Assembly (NCBI GenBank): GCA_030450335.1
Contig: JAKDIS010000064.1
Span: 1 to 14,222, forward strand
Length of the DNA: 14,222 bases
Direction: 5' to 3'
Source of the DNA: Corynebacterium sp.
GTDB taxonomy: Bacteria > Actinomycetota > Actinomycetes > Mycobacteriales > Mycobacteriaceae
In this document: positions 7,713 to 14,222 of the stretch, in pieces
Numbering within the stretch: the stretch's first letter is position 1
How the letters are laid out: the number at the start of each line of letters is the position of its first letter
Notes under the pieces: model-generated
Databases searched by the model: none
Seen by the model: the letters and a program-made list of their open reading frames with translations, nothing else
What the model was told of the DNA's origin: nothing
Position numbers and translations under genes: made by a program

Positions 7713-9026
7713 ATGACTACTTCGCCTCGTAAGGTCGCCATCCTCGGCGGCAACCGCACCCCGTTCGCGCGCTCCAACAAGGAGTTCTCCAATGCGTCGA
7801 ACCAGGACATGCTGACCGCGGCCATCAACGGTCTCGTCGCACGCTACGGGCTGCAGGACGAGCAGCTGGGCATGGTTGTCGCCGGTGCCGTCCTCAAGCA
7901 CGCACGCGACTTCAACCTGACCCGTGAGGTCGTCCTGGGGTCCGCCCTGGACGCCCAGACCCCCGCCTTCGACCTCCAGCAGGCCTGCGGCACGGGTCTG
8001 GCCGCCGCCGTCCAGGTCGCCGACGCCATCGCGTTGGGACGCATCGACGCCGGCATCGCCGGCGGTTCCGACACCACCTCCGATGCGCCGCTGGCCGTCA
8101 ACGACGAGCTGCGCAAGACCCTGATCAAGGTCAACGCGGCAAAGACCACCGGTGAGCGCGTCAAGCTGCTCGGCTCGGTGCGTCCCTCCCAGTTCGCCCC
8201 GGACCAGCCGCAGAACGGCGAGCCGCGCACCGGCCTGTCCATGGGTGACCACGCGGCGATCACCGCCCGCGAGCTCAACGTCTCCCGCGAGGACCAGGAC
8301 CAGCTGGCCGTCGAGTCGCACCAGAAGCTCGCCGCCGCCTACGACGCCGGCTTCTTCGACGACCTGGTGACCCCCTTCCTCGGCGTGCAGCGCGACACCA
8401 ACCTCCGTGCCGACTCCTCCGTGGAGAAGCTCGCCAAGCTCAAGCCGGTCTTCGGCAAGAAGGACGCCGCCGCGCACGGCACCCAGGCGACCATGACCGC
8501 GGCGAACTCCACCCCGCTGACCGACGGCGCCTCCGCCGTCCTGCTGGCCTCCGAGGAGTGGGCCGAGGCCCACAACCTCCCGGTCAAGGCGTACCTGGTG
8601 GACTCCGAGACCGCCTCGGTGGACTTCCTGCACGGCCACGACGGACTCACCCCGGACGGACTGCTGATGTCCCCGACCTACGCCGTCCCGCGTCTGCTGG
8701 AGCGCAACGGCCTGACCCTCCAGGACTTCGACTACTACGAGATCCACGAGGCCTTCGCCTCCCAGACCCTGGCGACCCTGCAGGCATGGGAGTCCGAGGA
8801 CTACTGCCGCGACCGTCTCGGCCTGGACGCCCCCCTGGGCTCCATCGACCGGTCCAAGCTCAACGTGAAGGGCTCCTCGCTGGCCGCGGGCCACCCGTTC
8901 GCCGCCACCGGTGGACGTATCATCGCCACCGCGGCGAAGACCCTCGAGGAGAACGGCGGCGGACGCACCCTGGTGTCCGTCTGCGCCGCCGGCGGACAGG
9001 GCATCACCGCGATCATCGAGCGGTAG
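7713..9026 (+). CDS. fadA2: FadA2-like acetyl-CoA acetyltransferase (thiolase)
   Basis: This is a thiolase that cleaves 3-oxoacyl-CoA with CoA to acetyl-CoA and a shortened acyl-CoA, or runs in reverse as a condensation. All catalytic elements are present in 437 residues: nucleophile Cys92 in QQACGTG, HEAFASQ with His345, AAGHPFAATGG with His394, and CAAGGQG with Cys424. The sequence NVKGSSLAAGHP resembles the FadA2/FadI group more than short biosynthetic thiolases, which have NxxGGAIALGHP. The ATG at 7713 follows GGAGAG by 8 bases. It is divergent from fabG4-htdX with 235 bp between, as in mycobacteria, and is followed by a strong terminator. Its products and substrates link directly with the FabG4 and HtdX reactions. 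Chain-length preference is unknown. Confidence 0.92.
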   Translation: MTTSPRKVAILGGNRTPFARSNKEFSNASNQDMLTAAINGLVARYGLQDEQLGMVVAGAVLKHARDFNLTREVVLGSALDAQTPAFDLQQACGTGLAAAVQVADAIALGRIDAGIAGGSDTTSDAPLAVNDELRKTLIKVNAAKTTGERVKLLGSVRPSQFAPDQPQNGEPRTGLSMGDHAAITARELNVSREDQDQLAVESHQKLAAAYDAGFFDDLVTPFLGVQRDTNLRADSSVEKLAKLKPVFGKKDAAAHGTQATMTAANSTPLTDGASAVLLASEEWAEAHNLPVKAYLVDSETASVDFLHGHDGLTPDGLLMSPTYAVPRLLERNGLTLQDFDYYEIHEAFASQTLATLQAWESEDYCRDRLGLDAPLGSIDRSKLNVKGSSLAAGHPFAATGGRIIATAAKTLEENGGGRTLVSVCAAGGQGITAIIER

Positions 9027-9060
9027 ATCCTTCCGGACCCTCACTTCGGCAGAGGGTATC

Positions 9061-9113
9061 CAGAGAGCAACCCCGAAAGGTCGGTGCGACCGACCTTTCG
9101 GGGTTGCTCTCTG
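9061..9113. terminator. Bidirectional hairpin terminator between fadA2 and the DUF4185 gene
   Basis: A perfect 25-base inverted repeat (9061-9085 and 9089-9113) has a 3-base loop (GCG). It lies 34 bases after the fadA2 stop and 20 bases after the stop of the convergent DUF4185 gene, so it would end transcription from both sides. Its core AACCCCG/CGGGGTT is shared with the hairpin at 5122-5154. There is no clear T tract beyond the stem on either side, which is unusual for such a stable hairpin. Confidence 0.8.
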
Positions 9114-9133
9114 CGTGGGGGCTCTCAGGCCTG

Positions 9134-10414
9134 TCAGCCCAGCACGCGGTCCAGGTCGGTGCGCATCATGGCGGTGTTGTAGCCCGACCAGGTGGTCATC
9201 ACGAAGTACAGCGTGGACGGGTCCGCGGGGTCCTGCCTCGGCAGCATGAAGGAGCCGTAGGCGTCCGGCAACTGCAGGCGCGACACCACGGTCTTCTTCG
9301 ACGACCACGGCCCGGTGGGGGACGGCGCCTCGCGCAGGACGATGCCCTCGGTGGACTCGTACATCGCCAGCCACTTTTCGCGGTGCTCGTCGTACTGTAC
9401 GGAGAGCTCGGAGACCCGCCCGTTCAGCACGGTGGCAGCGGCGTCGGGCTTGGTGGACCAGCCGTCGCCGTCCCAGTACTCGGCTTGCGACCAGTTCGGG
9501 AAGTTGTCCTCGGTGATGCGGGCGAGTTTCGCCGAACCGTCCCGGCCGCTGGGGGTGCCGTAGGCGTAGACGTAGTTGGTGTTGTTCTCGCTGTGCTTCG
9601 TCAGGGCGGTCATCTGGAAGCCGTCGACGACCGGCCGGTCGTCGGTGATGTCGGTGATCCTGGGGTCCGATGCGGCCTTGGTCGAGGCCCGGGTGGAGTT
9701 CTCGACAGACTTGAAGGTCTTGCCGTCGTCCTCGGAGACCACAGTCTGCGCGTAGTTCGTGGTCCACTGCCCGGCGTTGCCCCAGGAACGCACCGACATG
9801 AAGTCCACGTACTGATTACCGCCGACCTCGATCCCGGACGTCGGGATCTTCGTGTGCTCGGTACCCGGCTCCTTCAACGAGGAGGGGAGGAACTCCCCGG
9901 AGCGCTCACCGTTGGCGGTGCCGTCGAGGTAGAAGCCGTCGGACGGGTCGGTGTCCGTGGAGGAGAACAGTGCGTTGGAGTGCCAACCGCTCAGACCCGA
10001 CTCGCAGCCGAAACTGTCGCCGAAGGCGGCGAGGGTGCGGTCGCCCCCGGCGTCCCACATGAACCCGAGGTCCGTCGACGCCAGGCCCAGCGCGTGCGTC
10101 TGGTCCGGGCTGTTCGGCCCGGTGACCATGTACATGCCCTCCGTCGGGCCGGAGAGGTTCGGCAGGTCCCAGGGGGTGCCGTCCGCCCAGGAGGTCAGCG
10201 ACCCGGACGTGGACGAGCTCCCTGAACTCCCTGAGCTGCTGGTGGATCCGTGGCCCGAGCTGAGCAGGGCTGACGCCCGGTCGATGAGGTTGGGGGAGTA
10301 GGTGTCGCACGGCGCCGCGGCGGCTGTCGCGCCACCGAGGACCGCCGCGGTCGCCGCCGTCACGACGGCCGTGAGCGACAGCGACGAGACGCGCTGGAGG
10401 GAAGAAGAGAACAT
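9134..10414 (-). CDS. Secreted DUF4185-domain protein, possible glycoside hydrolase
   Basis: This is a predicted exported protein of 426 residues. A signal peptide (about 1-34, hydrophobic Ala/Leu/Val core, cleavage near ATAAAA-AP) is followed by a Ser/Gly-rich linker (52-73). The DUF4185 region spans about 90-425, with FGDSFG (131-136), DFMSVRSWG (204-212), VSEDDGKTF (226-234), ELSVQYDEHREKWLAMYES (336-354) and WSGYNTAMM (409-417), as expected for a beta-propeller. Some DUF4185 proteins of mycobacteria are endo-D-arabinanases (family GH183) acting on cell-wall arabinan. A similar role is possible in a corynebacterium, which has arabinogalactan, but is unproven here. The ATG at 10414 is preferred, with AGGAG 4 bases upstream and a normal signal peptide. 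A GTG at 10438 has no ribosome site. It is divergent from the small secreted gene. Confidence 0.82.
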   Translation of the reverse strand: MFSSSLQRVSSLSLTAVVTAATAAVLGGATAAAAPCDTYSPNLIDRASALLSSGHGSTSSSGSSGSSSTSGSLTSWADGTPWDLPNLSGPTEGMYMVTGPNSPDQTHALGLASTDLGFMWDAGGDRTLAAFGDSFGCESGLSGWHSNALFSSTDTDPSDGFYLDGTANGERSGEFLPSSLKEPGTEHTKIPTSGIEVGGNQYVDFMSVRSWGNAGQWTTNYAQTVVSEDDGKTFKSVENSTRASTKAASDPRITDITDDRPVVDGFQMTALTKHSENNTNYVYAYGTPSGRDGSAKLARITEDNFPNWSQAEYWDGDGWSTKPDAAATVLNGRVSELSVQYDEHREKWLAMYESTEGIVLREAPSPTGPWSSKKTVVSRLQLPDAYGSFMLPRQDPADPSTLYFVMTTWSGYNTAMMRTDLDRVLG

Positions 10415-10447
10415 GGGGCTCCTGTGAAGAAACGTCACTACTGTGAA

Positions 10448-10482
10448 ATGAGTGTCGGTTGATGACTATAGTTCACACTCAT
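10448..10482. promoter_or_regulatory. Symmetrical divergent promoter with a shared palindromic -10 box
   Basis: ACTATAGT (10465-10472) is self-complementary, so TATAGT is read as a -10 box on both strands. To the right, the ATG at 10481 begins 8 bases after the box, with no ribosome site, which predicts a leaderless mRNA. To the left, a start near 10458 would give a leader of about 44 bases with AGGAG before the DUF4185 ATG. The exact 8-bp inverted repeat ATGAGTGT (10448-10455)/ACACTCAT (10475-10482) flanks the box and covers the start codon, a plausible operator. The -35 boxes are not clear. Confidence 0.55.
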
Positions 10483-10948
10483 GACCCGTACATCGCTCCG
10501 GAAGAATCGACGCCGGCCCGTCCGTCTCGCCGCCACCGGTCTGGCTACGCTCCTCCTCGCAGCCGGCGCGCCTCTGGCAACCGCAGCCCCAGAGGGCACC
10601 GCCAAAACCACAGATGACAAAGAGGACACGGACGACGCCGACACGTCCCCCGAGCTCCCGGACCCCCAGGGGGTGGACGGTTCGGTCGGCAGCCTGCTCA
10701 ACCGCGACCTGGGCACCGGTGACCAGCCCTTCTGCGCCGACCTCGGCGCGAAGCTCGAGGAAATCGCCGACCAGTGGGCCGCCGCGAATGCCGAGGGGGC
10801 GCTCAAGGCCGCAGGTGAGTTGCGCTACCTGTTCGCCAACACCAACGCCGCGAACTACCAGTGCCTCACGGCCGCCGGTGCGGCACTGACCTCCTCCGGC
10901 AGTGGGTCGCTCACCGGGTCGCTGACCCTGCCGTTGCCGGGGTCCTGA
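10481..10948 (+). CDS. Small secreted two-cysteine protein, unrecognised
   Basis: I do not recognise a family. The 155-residue protein has an Arg/Lys-rich start, a hydrophobic segment (about 16-33) and a likely signal peptidase site near ATAA-PE (34-37). An acidic Asp/Glu/Thr stretch follows (about 43-62), then a compact region of about 65-132 predicted to be helical (LGAKLEEIADQWAAANAEGA). The only two cysteines, Cys85 and Cys128, could form one disulfide outside the cell. The tail is Ser/Gly/Leu-rich (137-155). The RRR in the n-region is not a full Tat motif. It appears to be expressed from a leaderless promoter shared with the divergent DUF4185 gene. Fifty-four bases with no visible terminator separate it from coaE. 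It may be the partner, substrate-binding factor or inhibitor of the DUF4185 protein, but nothing in sequence proves it. Confidence 0.75.
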   Translation: MTRTSLRKNRRRPVRLAATGLATLLLAAGAPLATAAPEGTAKTTDDKEDTDDADTSPELPDPQGVDGSVGSLLNRDLGTGDQPFCADLGAKLEEIADQWAAANAEGALKAAGELRYLFANTNAANYQCLTAAGAALTSSGSGSLTGSLTLPLPGS

Positions 10949-10989
10949 CCTTCGCCCACGTGTTCGCTGCCACCACCGGCCGACAGCGC

Positions 10990-10995
10990 TATCCT
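10990..10995 (+). promoter_or_regulatory. -10 box of coaE, predicted leaderless
   Basis: TATCCT ends 7 bases before the ATG at 11003, the spacing of a transcript that begins at the start codon. No Shine-Dalgarno sequence lies in front of the ATG, which is preceded by TTGACCCC. This is common for actinobacterial genes. Confidence 0.55.
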
Positions 10996-11002
10996 TGACC
11001 CC

Positions 11003-11584
11003 ATGCGCATTATCGGCCTGACAGGTGGCATCGGATCCGGCAAGACGACGGTGGCCGAACGGCTCCGGCAGAAGGGCGCGTTCGTCGTGGACGCGGACAA
11101 GGTCGCCCGCGAGATCGTGGAGCCCGGCCAGCCGGCACTCGCCGAGCTGGCGGACGCCTTCGAGGGGGTTATCACCGGGGACGGCGGCCTCGACCGCGCC
11201 GAGCTCGCCCGCCAGGCGTTCGCCTCCACCGCAGCCACCGACAAGCTCAACGCCATCACCCATCCGCGGATCCGGGAACGTACCACGGAGCTCTTCGACA
11301 CCGCCGCCGCCGAGGGACGCGAGGTCGTCGTCTACGACATGCCCCTGCTCATCGAGAACGGGGAGACGGAGACCGTGGACACCGTCCTCGTCGTCGACGC
11401 CCCGGACGAGGTCCGCATCACCCGCCTCGTCGCCCGGGGGCTGGACGAAGACGACGCGCGTCGTCGCCTCGCCGCCCAGGTCGACCGCGACACCCGGCTG
11501 GCCGTCGCCGACGTCGTCCTCGACAACGGCGGCGACGTGGAGTCGCTGATCGCTCAGGTCGACGCGTTCTGGGAGAAGGTGTAA
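11003..11584 (+). CDS. coaE: Dephospho-CoA kinase
   Basis: This cytoplasmic enzyme phosphorylates the 3'-hydroxyl of dephospho-CoA with ATP, the last step of CoA synthesis. The 193-residue protein has the P-loop GGIGSGKT (8-15), the VDADKVARE acidic motif (29-37), ITHPRIRE (85-92), the core YDMPLLIE (111-118) and a lid helix with Arg154-Gln159 (RRLAAQ). Length is normal for bacterial CoaE without extra domains. The ATG at 11003 gives the usual MRIIGLTGG start. The stop is only 4 bases before the uvrB ATG, so the two genes are co-transcribed, a linkage seen in other corynebacteria. Confidence 0.95.
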   Translation: MRIIGLTGGIGSGKTTVAERLRQKGAFVVDADKVAREIVEPGQPALAELADAFEGVITGDGGLDRAELARQAFASTAATDKLNAITHPRIRERTTELFDTAAAEGREVVVYDMPLLIENGETETVDTVLVVDAPDEVRITRLVARGLDEDDARRRLAAQVDRDTRLAVADVVLDNGGDVESLIAQVDAFWEKV

Positions 11585-11588
11585 CCCC

Positions 11589-13721
11589 ATGGCCTTCGCC
11601 GCAGAACACCCCGTCCTCTCCGAGTCGGAGTTCCGTCCCGTCGGTGACGTCGAGCGCACCGACGCACGCTTCGAGGTCATCAGCGACTACAAGCCGGCCG
11701 GTGACCAGCCGGCGGCGATCAAGGAACTCGACGAGCGGCTCAACCGGGGCGAGCGGGACGTCGTCCTGATGGGTGCCACCGGTACCGGCAAGTCCGCCAC
11801 CGCCGCCTGGCTCATCGAGCAGCAGCAGCGTCCGACGCTGGTCATGGCGCCGAACAAGACGCTGGCCGCGCAGCTCGCCAACGAGCTGCGCAGCCTGCTG
11901 CCGAACAACGCCGTCGAGTACTTCGTCAGCTACTACGACTACTACCAGCCCGAGGCCTACATCGCGCAGTCGGACACCTACATCGAGAAGGACTCCTCGG
12001 TCAACGACGACGTGGAACGCCTGCGGCACTCCGCGACGTCCAACCTGCTGTCGCGCCGCGACGTGGTCGTGGTCTCCTCGGTCTCCTGCATCTACGGCCT
12101 CGGCACCCCGCAGTCCTACCTGGACCGCTCGGTGATGCTGAAGGCGGGCGAGGAGGTTGAACGTGACCGGTTCCTGCGTCTTCTCGTGGACATCCAGTAC
12201 GACCGCAACGACGTCTCCTTCACCCGCGGGGCGTTCCGCGTGAAGGGCGACGTGGTCGACATCATCCCCGCCTACGAGGAGCTCGCGGTGCGCGTCGAGT
12301 TCTTCGGCGACGAGATCGACAGCCTGTTCTACATCCACCCGCTCACCGGCGACGTGATCCGCGAGGTCGAGGAGATCCGCATCTTCCCGGCGACCCACTA
12401 CGTGGCCGGACCCGAGCGCATGGAGAAGGCGATGGAGGACATCCACGCCGAACTGGAGGAGCGCGTCGCCGACCTTGAGGGACGCGGCAAGCTGCTCGAG
12501 GCCCAGCGGCTGCGCATGCGCACCGAGTACGACCTGGAGATGATCCAGCAGGTCGGCTACTGCTCCGGCATCGAGAACTACTCCCGGCACGTCGACCAGC
12601 GCGAGGCCGGCTCCGCCCCGGCCACGCTGATCGACTACTTCCCGGACGACTACCTCACCATCATCGACGAGTCCCACGTGACAGTCCCGCAGATCGGCGG
12701 CATGTTCGAGGGCGACATGTCGCGTAAGCGCAACCTCGTGGACTTCGGTTTCCGCCTGCCGAGCGCCCTCGACAACCGGCCGCTGACCTGGGAGGAGTTC
12801 GACGACCGTAAGGGCCAGTGCATCTACATGTCGGCTACCCCGGGCAACTACGAGATCGCCGCGGCCGGCGGTGAGTTCGTCGAGCAGGTCATCCGTCCCA
12901 CCGGTCTGGTGGACCCCAAGGTCGAGGTGCGCCCGACCGAGGGGCAGATCGACGACCTCATCGAGCAGATCCGCCAGCGCGTGGAGAAGCAGGAGCGCGT
13001 GCTGGTCACGACCCTGACCAAGCGCATGGCCGAGGACCTCACGGACTACCTGCTGGAGCACGGGGTGCGGGTGCGCTACATGCACTCGGACATCGACACG
13101 CTCAAGCGGGTGGAACTGCTGCGCCAGCTGCGCCTGGGCGAGTACGACGTACTCGTCGGCATCAACCTGCTGCGTGAGGGCCTGGACCTGCCCGAGGTGT
13201 CGCTCGTGGCGATCCTCGACGCGGACAAGGAGGGCTTCCTGCGCTCGGAGCGTTCCCTGGTGCAGACCATCGGCCGTGCGGCACGAAACGTCTCCGGCGA
13301 GGTGATCATGTACGCCGACAAGATCACCGACTCGATGCAGTACGCCATGGACGAGACCGAACGGCGCCGGGCCAAGCAGATCGCCTACAACAAGGAGCAC
13401 GGCATCGACCCGCAGCCGCTGCGCAAGGCGATCGCGGACATCCTCGACCAGGTCTACGAGAACCGTGGTGACGAGGCAGGCGCGGGCAGTGGGGCGACCG
13501 GCTTCGGTGCCGACGTCAGCGTCGCCGGCGGTGACGCCGCGGTCGGCGCGGGGGACACCGCGAACATGGCGCGTCCGGAACTCGAGAAGCTGATCGCCGA
13601 CCTCTCGTCGCAGATGCAGGACGCCGCCCGGGAGCTGAAGTTCGAGCTCGCCGGACGGCTGCGCGATGAGATCGCGGACCTGAAGAAGGAACTGCGCGGC
13701 ATGATCGAAGCCGGCATCTGA
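11589..13721 (+). CDS. uvrB: Excinuclease ABC subunit B
   Basis: This is the damage-verifying helicase-like subunit of UvrABC nucleotide excision repair. It receives DNA from UvrA and recruits UvrC. The 710-residue protein carries the Walker A motif GATGTGKS (62-69), the beta-hairpin region (about 114-150, [12 protein letters not shown]), the Walker B motif IIDESH (358-363), SATPG (415-419), motif V (about 520-545) and motif [11 protein letters not shown] (559-567). A UVR domain for UvrC binding lies at about 664-700. Between them is a Gly/Ala-rich linker (about 627-658). It starts 4 bases after coaE. The likely ribosome site (GAAGG, 11574-11578) lies within the coaE end. Nothing suggests loss of function. 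Confidence 0.97.
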   Translation: MAFAAEHPVLSESEFRPVGDVERTDARFEVISDYKPAGDQPAAIKELDERLNRGERDVVLMGATGTGKSATAAWLIEQQQRPTLVMAPNKTLAAQLANELRSLLPNNAVEYFVSYYDYYQPEAYIAQSDTYIEKDSSVNDDVERLRHSATSNLLSRRDVVVVSSVSCIYGLGTPQSYLDRSVMLKAGEEVERDRFLRLLVDIQYDRNDVSFTRGAFRVKGDVVDIIPAYEELAVRVEFFGDEIDSLFYIHPLTGDVIREVEEIRIFPATHYVAGPERMEKAMEDIHAELEERVADLEGRGKLLEAQRLRMRTEYDLEMIQQVGYCSGIENYSRHVDQREAGSAPATLIDYFPDDYLTIIDESHVTVPQIGGMFEGDMSRKRNLVDFGFRLPSALDNRPLTWEEFDDRKGQCIYMSATPGNYEIAAAGGEFVEQVIRPTGLVDPKVEVRPTEGQIDDLIEQIRQRVEKQERVLVTTLTKRMAEDLTDYLLEHGVRVRYMHSDIDTLKRVELLRQLRLGEYDVLVGINLLREGLDLPEVSLVAILDADKEGFLRSERSLVQTIGRAARNVSGEVIMYADKITDSMQYAMDETERRRAKQIAYNKEHGIDPQPLRKAIADILDQVYENRGDEAGAGSGATGFGADVSVAGGDAAVGAGDTANMARPELEKLIADLSSQMQDAARELKFELAGRLRDEIADLKKELRGMIEAGI

Positions 13722-13727
13722 CTGGGG

Positions 13728-13733
13728 TAGGCT
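13728..13733 (+). promoter_or_regulatory. Candidate -10 box of the usp gene
   Basis: TAGGCT, preceded by GG, starts 7 bases after the uvrB stop and would place transcription near 13740. That gives a leader of about 30 bases with AAAGGG (13759-13764) in front of GTG at 13771. It suggests the stress gene can be expressed apart from uvrB. The -35 box is not evident. Confidence 0.4.
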
Positions 13734-13770
13734 TCATGTGGAAACCATCACCGATCACAAAGGGCTGGCA

Positions 13771-14217
13771 GTGAGCGATAGCACCAACTACGAGACCATC
13801 GTCGTCGGGACCGACGGATCGTCGTCCTCGGTCCTGGCCGTCAAACGTGCGGCGGCGCTGGCTGCGGCCTTCGACGCACGCCTGGTCATCGGATGCGCCT
13901 TCTACAAGAACGCCGAGTCCGCGGTGAAGGCGATCCGCATGGACTCGAAGACCGTCGTCGGCGGCGACCCCGCCCACGACAACCTCGCCGCCGCCGTGGA
14001 GGCGGCCAAGGAGGTCGGCGCGACGAAGATCTCCACCGCCATCAAGGAGGGCGCCCCGGTGGACGCCCTGATGGGCATCGTCACCGACGAGTCCGCCGAC
14101 CTGCTTATCGTCGGCAACCGGGGGATCAACTCGCTGACCGGACGGCTGCTCGGCTCCGTGCCCGCCGACGTGGCGCGTCAGTCCGACTGCGACGTGATGA
14201 TCGTGCACACCGTGTAG
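13771..14217 (+). CDS. Universal stress protein, ATP-binding type
   Basis: This is a single-domain UspA-like protein of 148 residues, probably a cytoplasmic dimer acting in stress or dormancy. It has the initial strand with IVVGTDGS (10-17) and the ATP-binding signature G-2X-G-9X-GS, seen as G115, G118 and G128-S129 (GNRGINSLTGRLLGS). It therefore belongs to the ATP-binding class. The start is GTG at 13771, with AAAGGG 6 bases upstream. An earlier in-frame GTG at 13738 would lie only 4 bases behind the -10 box and has no ribosome site, though it cannot be excluded. It follows uvrB by 49 bases. The window ends just after its stop. The specific function is unknown, as for most of the family. 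Confidence 0.92.
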   Translation: MSDSTNYETIVVGTDGSSSSVLAVKRAAALAAAFDARLVIGCAFYKNAESAVKAIRMDSKTVVGGDPAHDNLAAAVEAAKEVGATKISTAIKEGAPVDALMGIVTDESADLLIVGNRGINSLTGRLLGSVPADVARQSDCDVMIVHTV

Positions 14218-14222
14218 GTCCC

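Noticed and set aside
7605..9767. 720-codon open frame on the minus strand across fadA2, the terminator and the DUF4185 gene
   Set aside because: It runs through a strong hairpin and the ends of two real genes, and its translation is low-complexity Gly/Arg/Val with no motif. It is a GC-bias artefact.
8558..10225. 555-codon plus-strand frame from fadA2 through the DUF4185 gene
   Set aside because: It crosses the terminator hairpin and is out of frame or antisense to two supported genes.
10415..10438. GTG 10438 start for the DUF4185 protein
   Set aside because: It has no Shine-Dalgarno sequence. The ATG at 10414 has AGGAG upstream and gives a typical signal peptide.
11418..13400. 660-codon open frame opposite uvrB
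   Set aside because: It is antisense to a highly conserved repair gene. Its Val/His/Asp-rich translation shows no domain.
13738..13770. 11-codon upstream extension of the universal stress protein from GTG 13738
   Set aside because: It has no ribosome site and lies too close to the -10 box for a leaderless start. GTG 13771 has a good site and begins close to the conserved first strand.

Overview
The window looks like a chromosomal segment of a high-GC Corynebacterium or close relative. The evidence is the coaE-uvrB-usp order, the fatty-acyl trio arranged as in mycobacteria (htdX and fabG4 on one strand, fadA2 divergent), a BglF-like PTS permease, TANNNT -10 boxes directly in front of start codons, and strong GC bias at third codon positions. 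The species cannot be fixed from the sequence. No rRNA, tRNA, CRISPR array, insertion sequence or prophage gene was seen.

Layout. Bases 1-120 are almost pure C/G low-complexity sequence, probably an assembly or sequencing artefact. A structured leader (about 156-213) precedes a beta-glucoside-type PTS EIIBCA gene (238-2262, +). It converges on, and overlaps by 41 bp, a copper operon on the minus strand: a CsoR-like operator (4984-5002), a Met/His-rich DUF1541 lipoprotein (4953-4324) and a CopB-type P1B ATPase (4291-2222). A strong hairpin (5122-5154) separates this from a second minus-strand operon, a FabG4-like reductase (7477-6140) and an HtdX-like MaoC hydratase (6126-5200). That operon is divergent from a FadA2-like thiolase (7713-9026, +). 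A 25-bp perfect hairpin (9061-9113) separates the thiolase from a convergent secreted DUF4185 protein (10414-9134, -). This is divergent from an unrecognised small secreted two-cysteine protein (10481-10948, +). The right end is the housekeeping run coaE (11003-11584), uvrB (11589-13721) and a universal stress protein (13771-14217), all +.

How the genes work together. The PTS protein would import and phosphorylate a sugar, probably a beta-glucoside. The copper operon would detoxify the envelope, with a lipoprotein outside and an exporting ATPase in the membrane. HtdX, FabG4 and FadA2 together supply (R)-specific hydration, ketoreduction and thiolysis/condensation of acyl-CoAs. The DUF4185 protein and its divergent partner are both secreted and may share one promoter whose -10 box (ACTATAGT) reads identically on both strands. 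This is the least explained part of the window. CoaE completes CoA synthesis, UvrB acts in nucleotide excision repair, and the Usp is an ATP-binding type stress protein.

No clearly new multi-gene system was found. The best leads are the divergent DUF4185/two-cysteine pair with its symmetrical promoter, the nested hairpin leader of the PTS gene, and the DUF1541-CopB copper pair.
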